Positions 33,186 through 42,153 of a DNA stretch of 64,000 nt are shown in pieces; the first letter of the stretch is position 1, and every line of letters starts with the position of its first letter. The DNA is from Streptomyces aurantiogriseus (GTDB lineage: Bacteria > Actinomycetota > Actinomycetes > Streptomycetales > Streptomycetaceae): assembly GCF_014649375.1 (NCBI RefSeq), contig NZ_BMSX01000032.1:32328-96327 (forward strand), read 5' to 3'. The notes under the pieces were generated by a model. That model was given only the letters and a program-made list of their open reading frames with translations. It searched no databases and had not been told where the DNA came from. Position numbers and translations under genes: made by a program.

Positions 33186-33641
33186 ATGCCCTCCTACTCC
33201 TTCGTCCTCAACGGCAGACAGGTCACCGTCGAGGCACCGGCCGACATGCCCCTGCTGTGGGTGCTGCGGGACCTGCTGCACATCACCGGACCCAAGTACG
33301 GCTGCGGTGTCGGCGTCTGCCGCGCCTGCACGAGTCATCTCGACGGCGAGGAGATCCAGCCCTGTGTCGTCCCGGTCGCGGACTGCGCGGACCGCGAGAT
33401 CACCACGATCGAAGGCCTGGCCGACGGCGACACGCTGCACCCGGTGCAGCAGGCCTGGCTCGACTGCGACGTCGCGCAGTGCGGCTTCTGCCAGCCGGGC
33501 CAGATCATGGCCGCGGTGGCCCTGCTGAAGAGGACGGACCGGCCGACCGACGCCGACATCGACCGCATCGAGAACGTGTGCCGCTGCGGTACGTACTCCC
33601 GGATCCGCGAAGCGATCAAGAAGGCCTCGGGGAGCGGGTGA
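33186..33641 (+). CDS. Molybdenum hydroxylase 2Fe-2S subunit
   Basis: A 151-residue iron-sulfur subunit carrying two 2Fe-2S clusters. The plant-ferredoxin-type site uses YGCGVGVCRACTSHLDG with a fourth Cys at QPCVVP. The second, alpha-helical site uses QCGFCQPGQI and ENVCRCGTYSRIREAIK. It passes electrons from the molybdenum centre of the preceding gene product to an external acceptor. The ATG at 33186 has AGAAGG 5-6 nt upstream. It is cytoplasmic unless hitchhiking on the Tat-exported large subunit, which is how IorAB-type pairs are exported. Confidence 0.92.
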   Translation: MPSYSFVLNGRQVTVEAPADMPLLWVLRDLLHITGPKYGCGVGVCRACTSHLDGEEIQPCVVPVADCADREITTIEGLADGDTLHPVQQAWLDCDVAQCGFCQPGQIMAAVALLKRTDRPTDADIDRIENVCRCGTYSRIREAIKKASGSG

Positions 33642-33692
33642 CGTCCGCAGCGGCAGCCGATGTCGAGCCGGAGGGGGCGTACGGCCGACGGC

Positions 33693-35165
33693 TCAGACCA
33701 ACGGCCACAGGCAGGCCGTGAGCGCGAAGCCCATCAGCCCCATGGCGGTGGTCAGGACGGTCCACGTCCGCAGACCGGTCGGGACGTCGAGGCCGACGAG
33801 CCTGGTGAACATCCAGTAGCCGGCGTCGTTGATGTGCGAGACGGCCAGACCGCCCGCGCCCATCGCCAGCGCCACCAGCGACAGCTGACCGGTCGACAGC
33901 TCGGCGCGTTGCAGCAGCGGGGTGAGGATGCCGGCCGTGGTGATCAGCGCCACGGTCGTCGAGCCCAGGGCGGCGCGCAGCGCCAGCGCCGTCACGAAGG
34001 CCAGCGCCAGGGCGGGCAGCCCGCTCCGCTCCAGCACGTCGGCCACCGCGTCGCCGATGCCGCCGGCGATCAGCACCTTGCCGAGGACACCACCCGCGCC
34101 GGCCACCAGGATCACCATCGCGACGGAGGGCAGCGCCGAGCCCATCACCTCGGCGAGGTGCGCACGGCTCCAGCCGCGCCGGGCACCCAGGAAGTACGCG
34201 CACAGGGCGAGGTCGATCAGCAGGGCCACCATCGGGGCACCGAGGACCGTGAGGACGGCGCGGAGCGGGGAGCCGTCGGCGAGCAGGTTCTGGCCGAGGG
34301 TGCCCAGGAGGATCAGCAGGATCGGGGTGACGATCAGCGTCAGCACCATGCCGAGCGACGGCGGCCGGATCCCGGTGGCCGTGGCGGCCGGTCTGGAGAG
34401 GACGGCGGTACGGTGACCGTCGCCGACGGCAGCGGGCGACGCGGTGAGGTCCGGCGCGGCGTCATTGGTGCCTGCAGTGCCGGTGCCCCCGCCGTCCGGG
34501 CCCGGCTCCTGGTCGCCGTACACCTCGGCGTACACGGCGGGATCCATCGGGTACGCGCGGCGAGTGAGGCGGCGTGCGACGAGGTGGCCCATCAGGACGA
34601 CGACCGCGGTGAGCGGGATGCCCATCAGCAGGACGAGCCCCTGACTGGCGCCGATCGCCTCGACGGCGGCCACCGCTCCGGGGTGCGGCGGCAGGAAGGC
34701 GTGCACGGTGAGCATCGCGGCGCCCATCGGCAGCGCGTACACCAGCAGCGGCCTGCGGGAGGCGCGGGCCACGCCGTACGCGATGGGCATCAGGATGATC
34801 AGCCCGACCTCGAAGAACACCGGGATGCCGAGGACGAAACCGGCGACCGTCAGTGCCAGCGGGGTGCGCTTGCCGCCGAACCTGTCGATGAGGGCGTGCG
34901 CGAACGCGTGGGCTCCGCCGGAGACTTCGATGATGCGGCCGATCATCGCGCCCAGGGCGATGATGGTCGCGATGTGGCCCAGCGTGGCCCCCATGCCCTC
35001 CTCCACGGTCTTCACGACATCGGCCGCCGGCACGCCCGCGGCCAGCGCGACGCCGACACTGACGACGACGAGGGCGACGAAGGGCTGGACCTTTGCCCTG
35101 AGGATGAGCAGGAGCAGGGCCGCGACACCGGCGACCGCGATGACCAGGAGCGTGTCGTCGCTCAT
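33693..35165 (-). CDS. GntP-family gluconate/proton permease
   Basis: A 490-residue polytopic membrane protein with about 12 hydrophobic helices. GntP-family hallmarks include LGAMIGRIIEVSGGAHAFAH, GIPVFFEVGLIILMPIAYGV, FLPPHPGAVAAVEAIGA and the late GGLAVSHINDAGYWMF. It imports gluconate or a related sugar acid with protons. A Gly/Thr-rich cytoplasmic loop (about residues 225-265) is longer than usual. No gluconate kinase is adjacent. Given the GH115 gene divergent-tandem to it, transport of a uronic or aldonic acid from hemicellulose is possible. The ATG at 35165 is preceded by GGGAGGGCGAGG. Confidence 0.9.
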   Translation of the reverse strand: MSDDTLLVIAVAGVAALLLLILRAKVQPFVALVVVSVGVALAAGVPAADVVKTVEEGMGATLGHIATIIALGAMIGRIIEVSGGAHAFAHALIDRFGGKRTPLALTVAGFVLGIPVFFEVGLIILMPIAYGVARASRRPLLVYALPMGAAMLTVHAFLPPHPGAVAAVEAIGASQGLVLLMGIPLTAVVVLMGHLVARRLTRRAYPMDPAVYAEVYGDQEPGPDGGGTGTAGTNDAAPDLTASPAAVGDGHRTAVLSRPAATATGIRPPSLGMVLTLIVTPILLILLGTLGQNLLADGSPLRAVLTVLGAPMVALLIDLALCAYFLGARRGWSRAHLAEVMGSALPSVAMVILVAGAGGVLGKVLIAGGIGDAVADVLERSGLPALALAFVTALALRAALGSTTVALITTAGILTPLLQRAELSTGQLSLVALAMGAGGLAVSHINDAGYWMFTRLVGLDVPTGLRTWTVLTTAMGLMGFALTACLWPLV

Positions 35166-35761
35166 CCTCGCCCTCCCGCCGACTGCTTCGGGGACGGCGC
35201 GCGCCGTCCGGTGGTTGTGCCGTGGACGACGACGGGGCGTGCACCGGCCGGTCGCCGGGCCATGGGCAGGCCCATGGCACCGAGACCGACCGCGGCGGTG
35301 CGGGGACGGGGAGACATCCTTGTCCTCCTGAGGGAAGGCCGGGGGGAGGGGAACCCGGGCGGGGGAGCGCGCGTGTTCGCCGTGGGGCCAGGGTGCCGAG
35401 CCGGACGCAGGACCTTCGCTGTCCCACATCGGATGTCACTCGGTCGGAGGACAGGCGGTCGACGAGGTCCAGGGCGCGGCCGTCACCGCCCCGCGGGCGG
35501 CCCCGCCGCAGCTCCGCGTTGACGTCACCCTCGGCGACGCCGCGGGCGAGGACGCCCACGCAGCTTCTCGCCGCGGAGACCGCTCGCACCGCGCGGCACA
35601 TGCGGCACCAGCGGCACGGGCACGGCCGCGTGGATCGCCGCGAGCCGGCGGCGGGCGCCTGGTACTCCTCGCGCAGCAGCCGGGCGGAGACGCCCAACGA
35701 GGCGTCAAGCCCGCCGCCGTGAGGTAGGAGGGAATCTCCCGGCTTCAGCCGGGAGAGCACT
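35166..35761. other. Gene-free region between the GntP permease and GH115
   Basis: About 600 bp in which no reading frame has convincing coding character; open frames are Arg/Pro/Ala-rich and composition-driven. The region is upstream of the permease gene and downstream of the GH115 gene (both minus), so it should hold the permease promoter and the GH115 terminator. The hairpin at 35736-35757 is the only clear structure. Decayed insertion-sequence material is possible but not shown. Confidence 0.5.
35736..35757. terminator. 10-bp hairpin after the GH115 gene
   Basis: TCTCCCGGCT and AGCCGGGAGA are perfect complements around a minimal loop, 4 nt past the GH115 stop on the minus strand. Position fits a terminator. 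A similar small hairpin next to GGGAATCTCC also occurs at IS200/IS605 element ends, but no transposase gene is recognisable here. Confidence 0.6.
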
Positions 35762-38743
35762 TCAAACGTCCGGTGTGTCCACACCCTCCACGGCAGCAGG
35801 CTCGGGACGGAACACCGAGTGGTAGCTCTCCGGCGGCGCCAGATACGCCGTGGGCAGTCCGCCCGTGTCGATGACGATCTGGTCGACGGCGATCGCGGGG
35901 TCGGCCATGAACAGCCGCAGGACGTGCTCGCCCGGTTCGGTGACGGTCACCGTCGCGGTCAGTTTCTCGACGCCCTCCTCCACGTTGCGGGCCCAGGCGT
36001 CACCCCGGTTGCCGGTGGCGACGGCCTGTCCGGACAGGACGGTGACCGGCTGGTCGTCGAGCGCGAGTGCCAGGCGGCGGTGACCGCGTTCGTCCAGGGA
36101 CGGCAGCCGGAAGACGGTGACGGGGAAGGTCCCGGTGCCGGTGAAGCGCACCCGGTACCTCAACTCCGGTGCCCGCGTGGCGAAGTCGCCGGTCACCGCA
36201 GCCGCCGTCGAGGGCACCGCCTCCACGGCGGCCGTACGACGGCCCAGCCCGCGCACGGTCCGCCAGCGGGCCCCGCCACGCGCCACCCGGCGGTCGGCGT
36301 GCACGGCGTCGATCGACACGTACCCGTGCGCCTCGACGAACCCGCGCGCCCGCCGGCGCGCCCGCTCCCCGTCGTTGCGCACCCGCAGCGGCACCTCGAT
36401 CCGCTGCCCGGCACCGCTGACGGTGACCGTCGCATCCCACGCCCCCTCGGGCACGCGCGCCCAGTCGATCCCCACCCACAGCCGTGTCTGCTCGGTCAGG
36501 GAGCCGCCGGCCGCGCTCAGCACGACCCAGGGATGGCTGGCCTCCGCAGCCCAGTCCACCGCCAGGAAGCCGGTGTTGAAGACGTCCACGAAGCGGCGGT
36601 CGCGGGAGTAGGAGGAGAACGACAGCGGCCGTGCCGTACCGGTCTCGTTGCCCTCGGCCGCCACTCCCAGCCCGGACGTCTCCTGCCGGGGAAGCCGCGT
36701 GACGGTCGGGCGGCCCGGCGCCTTCGGGATCTGCGAGGGGTACGGGTTGACGATCCCGTCCCATTTCCCGCCCGCCACCTGGGTGTTGTACCGCTGGGTG
36801 ATCGCCAGTTCCTCGGCGTGCGCGGCGTGGGCCAGGTCCGCGAAACGGTTCGTGCCCGCGCCGCGTCCCTGACGCACGGCGAGCGCGTTGCGGTCCGCCC
36901 AGTAGTACTTCAGGTTCATCAAGTAGGCGCCGTGCACCGGGTATTCGACCAGTTCGAAGAAGGCGTCCCGATACGCCTCCGGCACCTTGGCCCCCACGGC
37001 CCGTGCCCGCTCCAGCAGCCGGTCGTACGCGGCCAGCCGTCGCCCCGCCTCGTCGCCGTGGTGGACGACGGAGAAGATCCCGCGGTCGATGAACTCCGGG
37101 CGTCTTTCGGCTGCCAGGCGGTAGTACTTGGTGCGGATCTCGGCGATCTCCCGGGCGTGGCGGCGCCCGAACTGCCGCCCGGCCCACTCGGCCAGGAAGT
37201 CCTCGACGTCGTCGGCGTGCCAACGGTCCACGTCCCAGGCCATGTCCATGCAGAAGGACAGCCCGGTCTCGATCGACTTGACGTCCCCCACGTTGAAGAT
37301 CCACATACGGTCGGCGCCGTGCTCGTACACCCGCCGCAACTCCTGCCAGACCTTCGCCAGCTGGGTGGTGTCCAGCCACAGGTAGCTACGGGGCCGGCCC
37401 CAGTAGGAGAGGTGGTAGTAGATACCGTTGCCGCCCGCCCGGGCGCGCTCCGCCGCGTCGGGCAGCTGGCGCATGTTGCCGTGGTTGTCGTCGGGCCAGA
37501 TCAGCGTCACGTCCTCGGGCACCCGGACGCCCGCGTTGTACAGCTCCAGGACCTCCTTGTACGGGATGAAGATCTGCGGCTCGGCGGCGGCACCCACCTC
37601 CTCGGCCAGGATCCGGCGCTGGTCGGCGATGATGTCGTTCATCACCGCGACCTTCTCCGGGATCGTGGTGGCGTACTTGGTCTCCAGCGCGCTGTCGTGC
37701 AGCCCGCGCATACCGAGGGTCCAGCTGCTCTCGTACGCGGCGTTCTGCCGGGCCCTGGCTCTCCAGTAGTCGGAGATGACACCGGGGTTCACCGTGTAGT
37801 CGTACACCGGCACACTTCCGTCCGCGCCGCGGTGCTCCTCCGCCCAGGGCGCCCACTCGTGGACGCCGTTGCGCAGCAGGGCCTCGGGGTGGCTGGAGCC
37901 GACGACGATGCCGTAGCGCTCGGCGAGTTCGGGGTTCTCGCGGTGCTTGTTGAAGAAGTCGGAGTACGGATGCATGGCCGGCCAGAGGTAGTTGGCCTTC
38001 AGCCGGAGCAGCAGCTCGAAGATCCGCTCGTACGTCCTCGGGCCGATGTTCTTGTCCGGTTCCTGGGTGCGGTGGGACCAAGTGGTCAGGTTCTGCTCGT
38101 CGTTGACGAACACGCCGCGGTAACGGACGGAGGGTTCGTACCGCTTGAGGGGGCCGGCCGGCACCGTCACGGTGTCGCGGTGCTCGACCGGGACGTCGGC
38201 CCACCAGTACCAGGGGGAGACCCCGATGCGCTCGGAGGTGTCGTAGACGCCGTAGACCGTGCCGCGCCGGTCGCTGCCCGCGATCACCAGGGCGCGGTCC
38301 ACGCCGGGCAGCGGACGGTCCACGACCTGGGTCACCGACGCCTCCCAGCGGCCTTTCACCCGTGAGACGTCCAGGCGGCCCTGCGCGACGAGCCGGTCGA
38401 CGACATCGCTCGCGCCGATCGTGCCCACCACGACCAGTCCGGCGGCCCGCTCCGGCAGCGTGTGCCGCAGGGCCGGCCGGACCCCGCCGACGCGTTCGAC
38501 GTCCGCCTGGAGATCGCCGGCCGCGCGGACCACGGCGGCGTCGTCCGCAGCGTCCACGAACACGTCGACCGCGACGCCGTCGCGCACCAGCGCGAAGTCG
38601 CCGGCACGGTCCGCCGACGCGGCTCGGGCCTCCGAGGACAGTACGCCGGGGAGGAGCGGGGTCAGCCCGACGGCCGTCATCCCCCTGAGGAACGCCTTGC
38701 GGGTCCACCCCTGCGACGGGTCCTGCGGTGCGGTGTGCGGCAT
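35762..38743 (-). CDS. GH115 alpha-glucuronidase (xylan side-chain cleaving)
   Basis: A 993-residue secreted glycoside hydrolase family 115 enzyme that removes (4-O-methyl)-glucuronic acid from xylan. The N-terminus has a Tat-like exported leader (RKAFLRGMTAVGLTPLLPGV). The N-terminal domain contains GTVYGVYDTSERIGVSPWYW, and the catalytic barrel VRYRGVFVNDEQNL, RLKANYLWPAMHPYSDFF, YGIVVGSSHPEALLRN, TLIWPDDNHGNMRQLPD and MWIFNVGDVKSIE. C-terminal beta domains follow. Length is normal. The ATG at 38743 (MPHTAPQ) is preceded by AAAGGGGCG. A perfect LacI-type palindrome lies 46 nt upstream, so repression until xylan sugars appear is likely. Confidence 0.9.
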   Translation of the reverse strand: MPHTAPQDPSQGWTRKAFLRGMTAVGLTPLLPGVLSSEARAASADRAGDFALVRDGVAVDVFVDAADDAAVVRAAGDLQADVERVGGVRPALRHTLPERAAGLVVVGTIGASDVVDRLVAQGRLDVSRVKGRWEASVTQVVDRPLPGVDRALVIAGSDRRGTVYGVYDTSERIGVSPWYWWADVPVEHRDTVTVPAGPLKRYEPSVRYRGVFVNDEQNLTTWSHRTQEPDKNIGPRTYERIFELLLRLKANYLWPAMHPYSDFFNKHRENPELAERYGIVVGSSHPEALLRNGVHEWAPWAEEHRGADGSVPVYDYTVNPGVISDYWRARARQNAAYESSWTLGMRGLHDSALETKYATTIPEKVAVMNDIIADQRRILAEEVGAAAEPQIFIPYKEVLELYNAGVRVPEDVTLIWPDDNHGNMRQLPDAAERARAGGNGIYYHLSYWGRPRSYLWLDTTQLAKVWQELRRVYEHGADRMWIFNVGDVKSIETGLSFCMDMAWDVDRWHADDVEDFLAEWAGRQFGRRHAREIAEIRTKYYRLAAERRPEFIDRGIFSVVHHGDEAGRRLAAYDRLLERARAVGAKVPEAYRDAFFELVEYPVHGAYLMNLKYYWADRNALAVRQGRGAGTNRFADLAHAAHAEELAITQRYNTQVAGGKWDGIVNPYPSQIPKAPGRPTVTRLPRQETSGLGVAAEGNETGTARPLSFSSYSRDRRFVDVFNTGFLAVDWAAEASHPWVVLSAAGGSLTEQTRLWVGIDWARVPEGAWDATVTVSGAGQRIEVPLRVRNDGERARRRARGFVEAHGYVSIDAVHADRRVARGGARWRTVRGLGRRTAAVEAVPSTAAAVTGDFATRAPELRYRVRFTGTGTFPVTVFRLPSLDERGHRRLALALDDQPVTVLSGQAVATGNRGDAWARNVEEGVEKLTATVTVTEPGEHVLRLFMADPAIAVDQIVIDTGGLPTAYLAPPESYHSVFRPEPAAVEGVDTPDV

Positions 38744-38788
38744 GAGTAGCGCCCCTTTCCCCGGGGAAGAACATGGCATGGGCATGTT

Positions 38789-38802
38789 AGAAAGCGCTTT
38801 CT
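38789..38802. promoter_or_regulatory. LacI/GalR-type operator (AGAAAGCGCTTTCT)
   Basis: AGAAAGCGCTTTCT is an exact 14-bp palindrome with the central GCGC typical of LacI-family sites. It lies in the 114-bp divergent region, 46 nt from the GH115 start and 56 nt from the RpiB-like gene, so one repressor could control both. No LacI gene is in the window. Confidence 0.75.
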
Positions 38803-38857
38803 CGGGCACCTTAAGGCGGCTGCGGGCGTGGCGTCCAGAAGCAGTAGGCTCCGAGGT

Positions 38858-39313
38858 ATGCGGATCTCCGTCTCCTCCGACATGGACGAACCCGTGGCCC
38901 GTGCCCTCGTCGCGGAGCTGCGCGATCGCGGCCACGACGTCGTGACGCACGGCGCGCTGCACCCCGGTGCCGACCCGCAGTGGGCGGTGTGCTCGGAGGC
39001 GGCGGCCCGGGACGTGGCCGAGGGGACCGCGGAGCAGGCGGTGGTGTGCTGCTGGACCGGCACGGGCGCGTCGATCGCCGCGAACAAGGTGCCCGGTGTC
39101 CGCGCGGCCCTGTGCACCGACGCCTACACGGCCGACGGCGCCCGCCGCTGGAACGACGCCAACGTCCTCGCGCTCAGCCTGCGCCTGACCTCCGAGCCGC
39201 TGCTCAGGGAGATCCTCGACGCCTGGTTCGGAGGCGAGGTCAGTGAGGACGCCGAGGACCGGCAGAACGTACGCCACATCGACCGGCTCGACCAGGGCCG
39301 GACGGGTTCCTGA
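38858..39313 (+). CDS. rpiB: RpiB/LacA/LacB family sugar-phosphate isomerase
   Basis: A 151-residue isomerase interconverting ribose-5-phosphate and ribulose-5-phosphate or a related aldose/ketose phosphate. RISVSSDMDEPVARALVAEL resembles the RpiB start. VVCCWTGTGASIAANKVPGVRAALC carries the active-site Cys; CWTGTG replaces the usual CGTGIG, which may shift substrate preference. DAYTADGARRWNDANVLALS completes the site. It is divergent from the GH115 gene across a LacI-type operator and precedes phosphoketolase, so it probably feeds pentose phosphates from xylan into that enzyme. The ribosome site is weak. Confidence 0.8.
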   Translation: MRISVSSDMDEPVARALVAELRDRGHDVVTHGALHPGADPQWAVCSEAAARDVAEGTAEQAVVCCWTGTGASIAANKVPGVRAALCTDAYTADGARRWNDANVLALSLRLTSEPLLREILDAWFGGEVSEDAEDRQNVRHIDRLDQGRTGS

Positions 39314-39488
39314 CGGCTTCCCGACGGATTCCCGAGAGGTTCCGACCGGGGCCCAGGGAGCCGCAGGGCCGTTTCCCCTCCGCCGGATGGGCCGATCGGC
39401 CCTGGCGGGTACCCGGCGGCCGGGAGAGGGTGGGGAGGTACGGACGGCATGCACCTCCCGCCGAAGCCGAACCGGAAGGGAACCCGAG

Positions 39489-41873
39489 ATGTCCGTCGAC
39501 ACCCGGCAGACGTCCGCCCGGCTCAACGACGACGAGCTGAGGACACTGGACGCCCACTGGCGCGCCGCGAACTACCTGTCCGTAGGCCAGATCTACCTCA
39601 TGGCCAACCCCCTGCTCACCGAGCCGCTGCGCCCGGAGCACGTCAAACCGCGGCTGCTCGGTCACTGGGGCACCTCGCCCGGGCTCAACCTCGTGTACAC
39701 GCACCTCAACCGTGTCATCCGGACCCGCGATCTGAACGCCCTGTGCGTCTGGGGCCCCGGCCACGGCGGCCCCGCCGTGGTCGCCAACTCCTGGCTGGAG
39801 GGCTCGTACACCGAGACCTACCCGGACGTCACCCGGGACGCGGCCGGTATGGCCCGCCTGTTCAAACAGTTCTCCTTCCCCGGCGGAGTCCCCAGCCACG
39901 TCGCCCCCGAGACACCCGGCTCGATCCACGAGGGCGGCGAACTCGGCTATTCCCTCTCCCACGCCTACGGCGCCGCCTACGACAACCCCGACCTGCTGGT
40001 CGCCTGCGTGATCGGGGACGGCGAGGCCGAGACCGGGCCGCTGGCCGCGTCCTGGCACTCCAACAAGTTCCTCGACCCCGTCCACGACGGCGCCGTCCTG
40101 CCGATCCTCCACCTCAACGGCTACAAGATCGCCAACCCGACGGTCCTCGCCCGGATCCCCGAGCCCGAACTGGACGAACTGCTGCGCGGCTACGGCCACG
40201 ACCCCATCCACGTCACCGGCGACGACCCGGCCGCCGTCCACCGCGCGATGGCCGAGGCGCTGGACACCGCCCTGGACCGCATCGCCGACCTCCAGCGCGC
40301 CGCCCGCGAGGACGGCGCCGGCGAACGCCCCCGCTGGCCGGTGATCGTCCTGCGTACCCCGAAGGGCTGGACCGGCCCGGCCCAGGTGGACGGCCTGCCC
40401 GTGGAGGGCACCTGGCGTTCCCACCAGGTGCCGCTGGCCGCCGTCCGGGACAACCCCGAGCACCTGCGCCGGCTGGAGGCGTGGCTGCGTTCCTACCGGC
40501 CCGAGGAACTCTTCGACGAGCACGGCAGCCCGCGCCTCGATGTCCTGGCCTGGATCCCCGACGGCACCCGCCGCCTCGGCGCCACCCCGCACGCCAACGG
40601 CGGACTCCTGCTGCGCGAACTCCCCCTGCCCGCCCTGGAGACGTACGCCGTCGAAGTCGACAAGCCCGGCGCCACCCTGCACGAACCCACCGGCGTCCTG
40701 GGCCAGTTGCTGGAGGACGTCATGCGGTCCACCGCCGAGCGGCGCGACTTCCGGCTCGTCGGCCCCGACGAGACCGCCTCCAACCGCCTCCAGGCCGTCT
40801 ACGGCGCCAGTGGCAAGGCCTGGCAGGCGCAGACCCTCCAGGTCGACGAACACCTGGACCGGCACGGCCGGGTGATGGAGATCCTCTCCGAACACACCTG
40901 CCAGGGCTGGCTGGAGGGCTATCTGCTGACCGGCCGGCACGGATTGTTCTCCTGCTACGAGGCGTTCGTGCACATCGTCGACTCGATGGTCAACCAGCAC
41001 ATCAAGTGGCTACGCGTCACCCGCCGACTGCCCTGGCGCGCCCCCATCGCCTCCCTCAACTACCTGCTGACGTCCCACGTCTGGCGCCAGGACCACAACG
41101 GCTTCTCCCACCAGGACCCCGGCTTCGTCGACCACATCCTCAACAAGAGCCCGGAGGCGGTACGGGTCTATCTGCCGCCGGACGCCAACACCCTGCTGTC
41201 GGTGGCCGACCACGCCCTGCGCAGCCGCGACTACGTCAACGTGATCGTGGCCGGCAAGCAGCCCTGCTTCGACTGGCTGACCCTGGACCAGGCCCGCGTC
41301 CACTGCGCACGCGGCGCCGGCGTGTGGGAGTGGGCCGGCACCGAGGACGGCACCCGGGAACCCGACGTCGTCCTCGCCTGCGCGGGCGACGTCCCCACCC
41401 AGGAGGTGCTCGCGGCCGCCCAGCTGCTCCGCACCCACCTCCCGGAGGTCAGCGTCCGCGTCGTCAACGTCGTCGACATCGCCCGCCTGATGCCGAGCGG
41501 GGAACACCCGCACGGGATGAGCGACTTCGAGTACGACGGCCTGTTCACCGCCGACAAGCCGGTCGTCTTCGCCTACCACGGCTACCCGTGGCTGATCCAC
41601 CGCCTCGCCTACCGCCGCACCGGCCACGCCCATCTGCACGTACGCGGCTACAAGGAGATCGGCACCACCACCACGCCCTTCGACATGGTCGTCCGCAACG
41701 ACCTCGACCGCTACCGCCTCGTCATGGACGTCATCGACCGCGTCCCCGGCCTCGCGGTGCGCGCCGCTTCCGTGCGCCAGCGGATGGAGGACGCGCGACT
41801 GCGCCACCACGACTGGATCCGCGTCCACGGCACCGACCTTCCCGAGGTCGCCGACTGGACCTGGGACGGCTGA
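39489..41873 (+). CDS. xfp: Xylulose-5-phosphate/fructose-6-phosphate phosphoketolase
   Basis: A 794-residue thiamine-diphosphate enzyme of the usual length that splits xylulose 5-phosphate (or fructose 6-phosphate) with phosphate into acetyl-phosphate and an aldose phosphate. LGHWGTSPGLNLVYTHLNR and WGPGHGGPAV are conserved. GDGEAETGPLAASWHSNKF (about residue 177) is the TPP-binding loop and HLNGYKIANPT follows. The middle and C-terminal domains carry GPDETASNRL, QGWLEGYLLTGRHGLF, WRQDHNGFSHQDPGF and VDIARLMP. GGAAGGGAAC precedes the ATG. It gives a bypass of glycolysis for pentoses; RpiB and the GH115 gene lie upstream. No acetate kinase follows in this window. Confidence 0.96.
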   Translation: MSVDTRQTSARLNDDELRTLDAHWRAANYLSVGQIYLMANPLLTEPLRPEHVKPRLLGHWGTSPGLNLVYTHLNRVIRTRDLNALCVWGPGHGGPAVVANSWLEGSYTETYPDVTRDAAGMARLFKQFSFPGGVPSHVAPETPGSIHEGGELGYSLSHAYGAAYDNPDLLVACVIGDGEAETGPLAASWHSNKFLDPVHDGAVLPILHLNGYKIANPTVLARIPEPELDELLRGYGHDPIHVTGDDPAAVHRAMAEALDTALDRIADLQRAAREDGAGERPRWPVIVLRTPKGWTGPAQVDGLPVEGTWRSHQVPLAAVRDNPEHLRRLEAWLRSYRPEELFDEHGSPRLDVLAWIPDGTRRLGATPHANGGLLLRELPLPALETYAVEVDKPGATLHEPTGVLGQLLEDVMRSTAERRDFRLVGPDETASNRLQAVYGASGKAWQAQTLQVDEHLDRHGRVMEILSEHTCQGWLEGYLLTGRHGLFSCYEAFVHIVDSMVNQHIKWLRVTRRLPWRAPIASLNYLLTSHVWRQDHNGFSHQDPGFVDHILNKSPEAVRVYLPPDANTLLSVADHALRSRDYVNVIVAGKQPCFDWLTLDQARVHCARGAGVWEWAGTEDGTREPDVVLACAGDVPTQEVLAAAQLLRTHLPEVSVRVVNVVDIARLMPSGEHPHGMSDFEYDGLFTADKPVVFAYHGYPWLIHRLAYRRTGHAHLHVRGYKEIGTTTTPFDMVVRNDLDRYRLVMDVIDRVPGLAVRAASVRQRMEDARLRHHDWIRVHGTDLPEVADWTWDG

Positions 41874-42153
41874 AGGAGCCGCCAGTTCCTCCGTCCCGTT
41901 CGGCGCATTTCGATGGCCCGCACGGGTGATAACTCGGATCGATCGCGAAAACGGTGCGGTACCTGCGGAATTGCTGCTTCCGAGAGAGACCGTTGCGCCT
42001 GTCGAGAGCGGAAGGCTTCCATCTGGTCCTGCATGACTCCCGCGGGCTGTTCACCGGGCACCGCCCAGGCGCAGGTTCGCGATGACGGCATGCCGGCAGA
42101 AAGCTTCCCCAGGCGTCTGCGGATTTCTCGTACTCACAGAAAGGGAAGCAAGC

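Noticed and set aside
35436..35708. Small minus-strand frame upstream of the permease
   Set aside because: Composition-driven and lacking a ribosome site; no transposase or other motif could be confirmed.
38744..39526. An extension of the GH115 frame past its ATG
   Set aside because: It crosses the RpiB gene on the opposite strand and the LacI-type palindrome; the shorter ATG is followed by a Tat-like leader.
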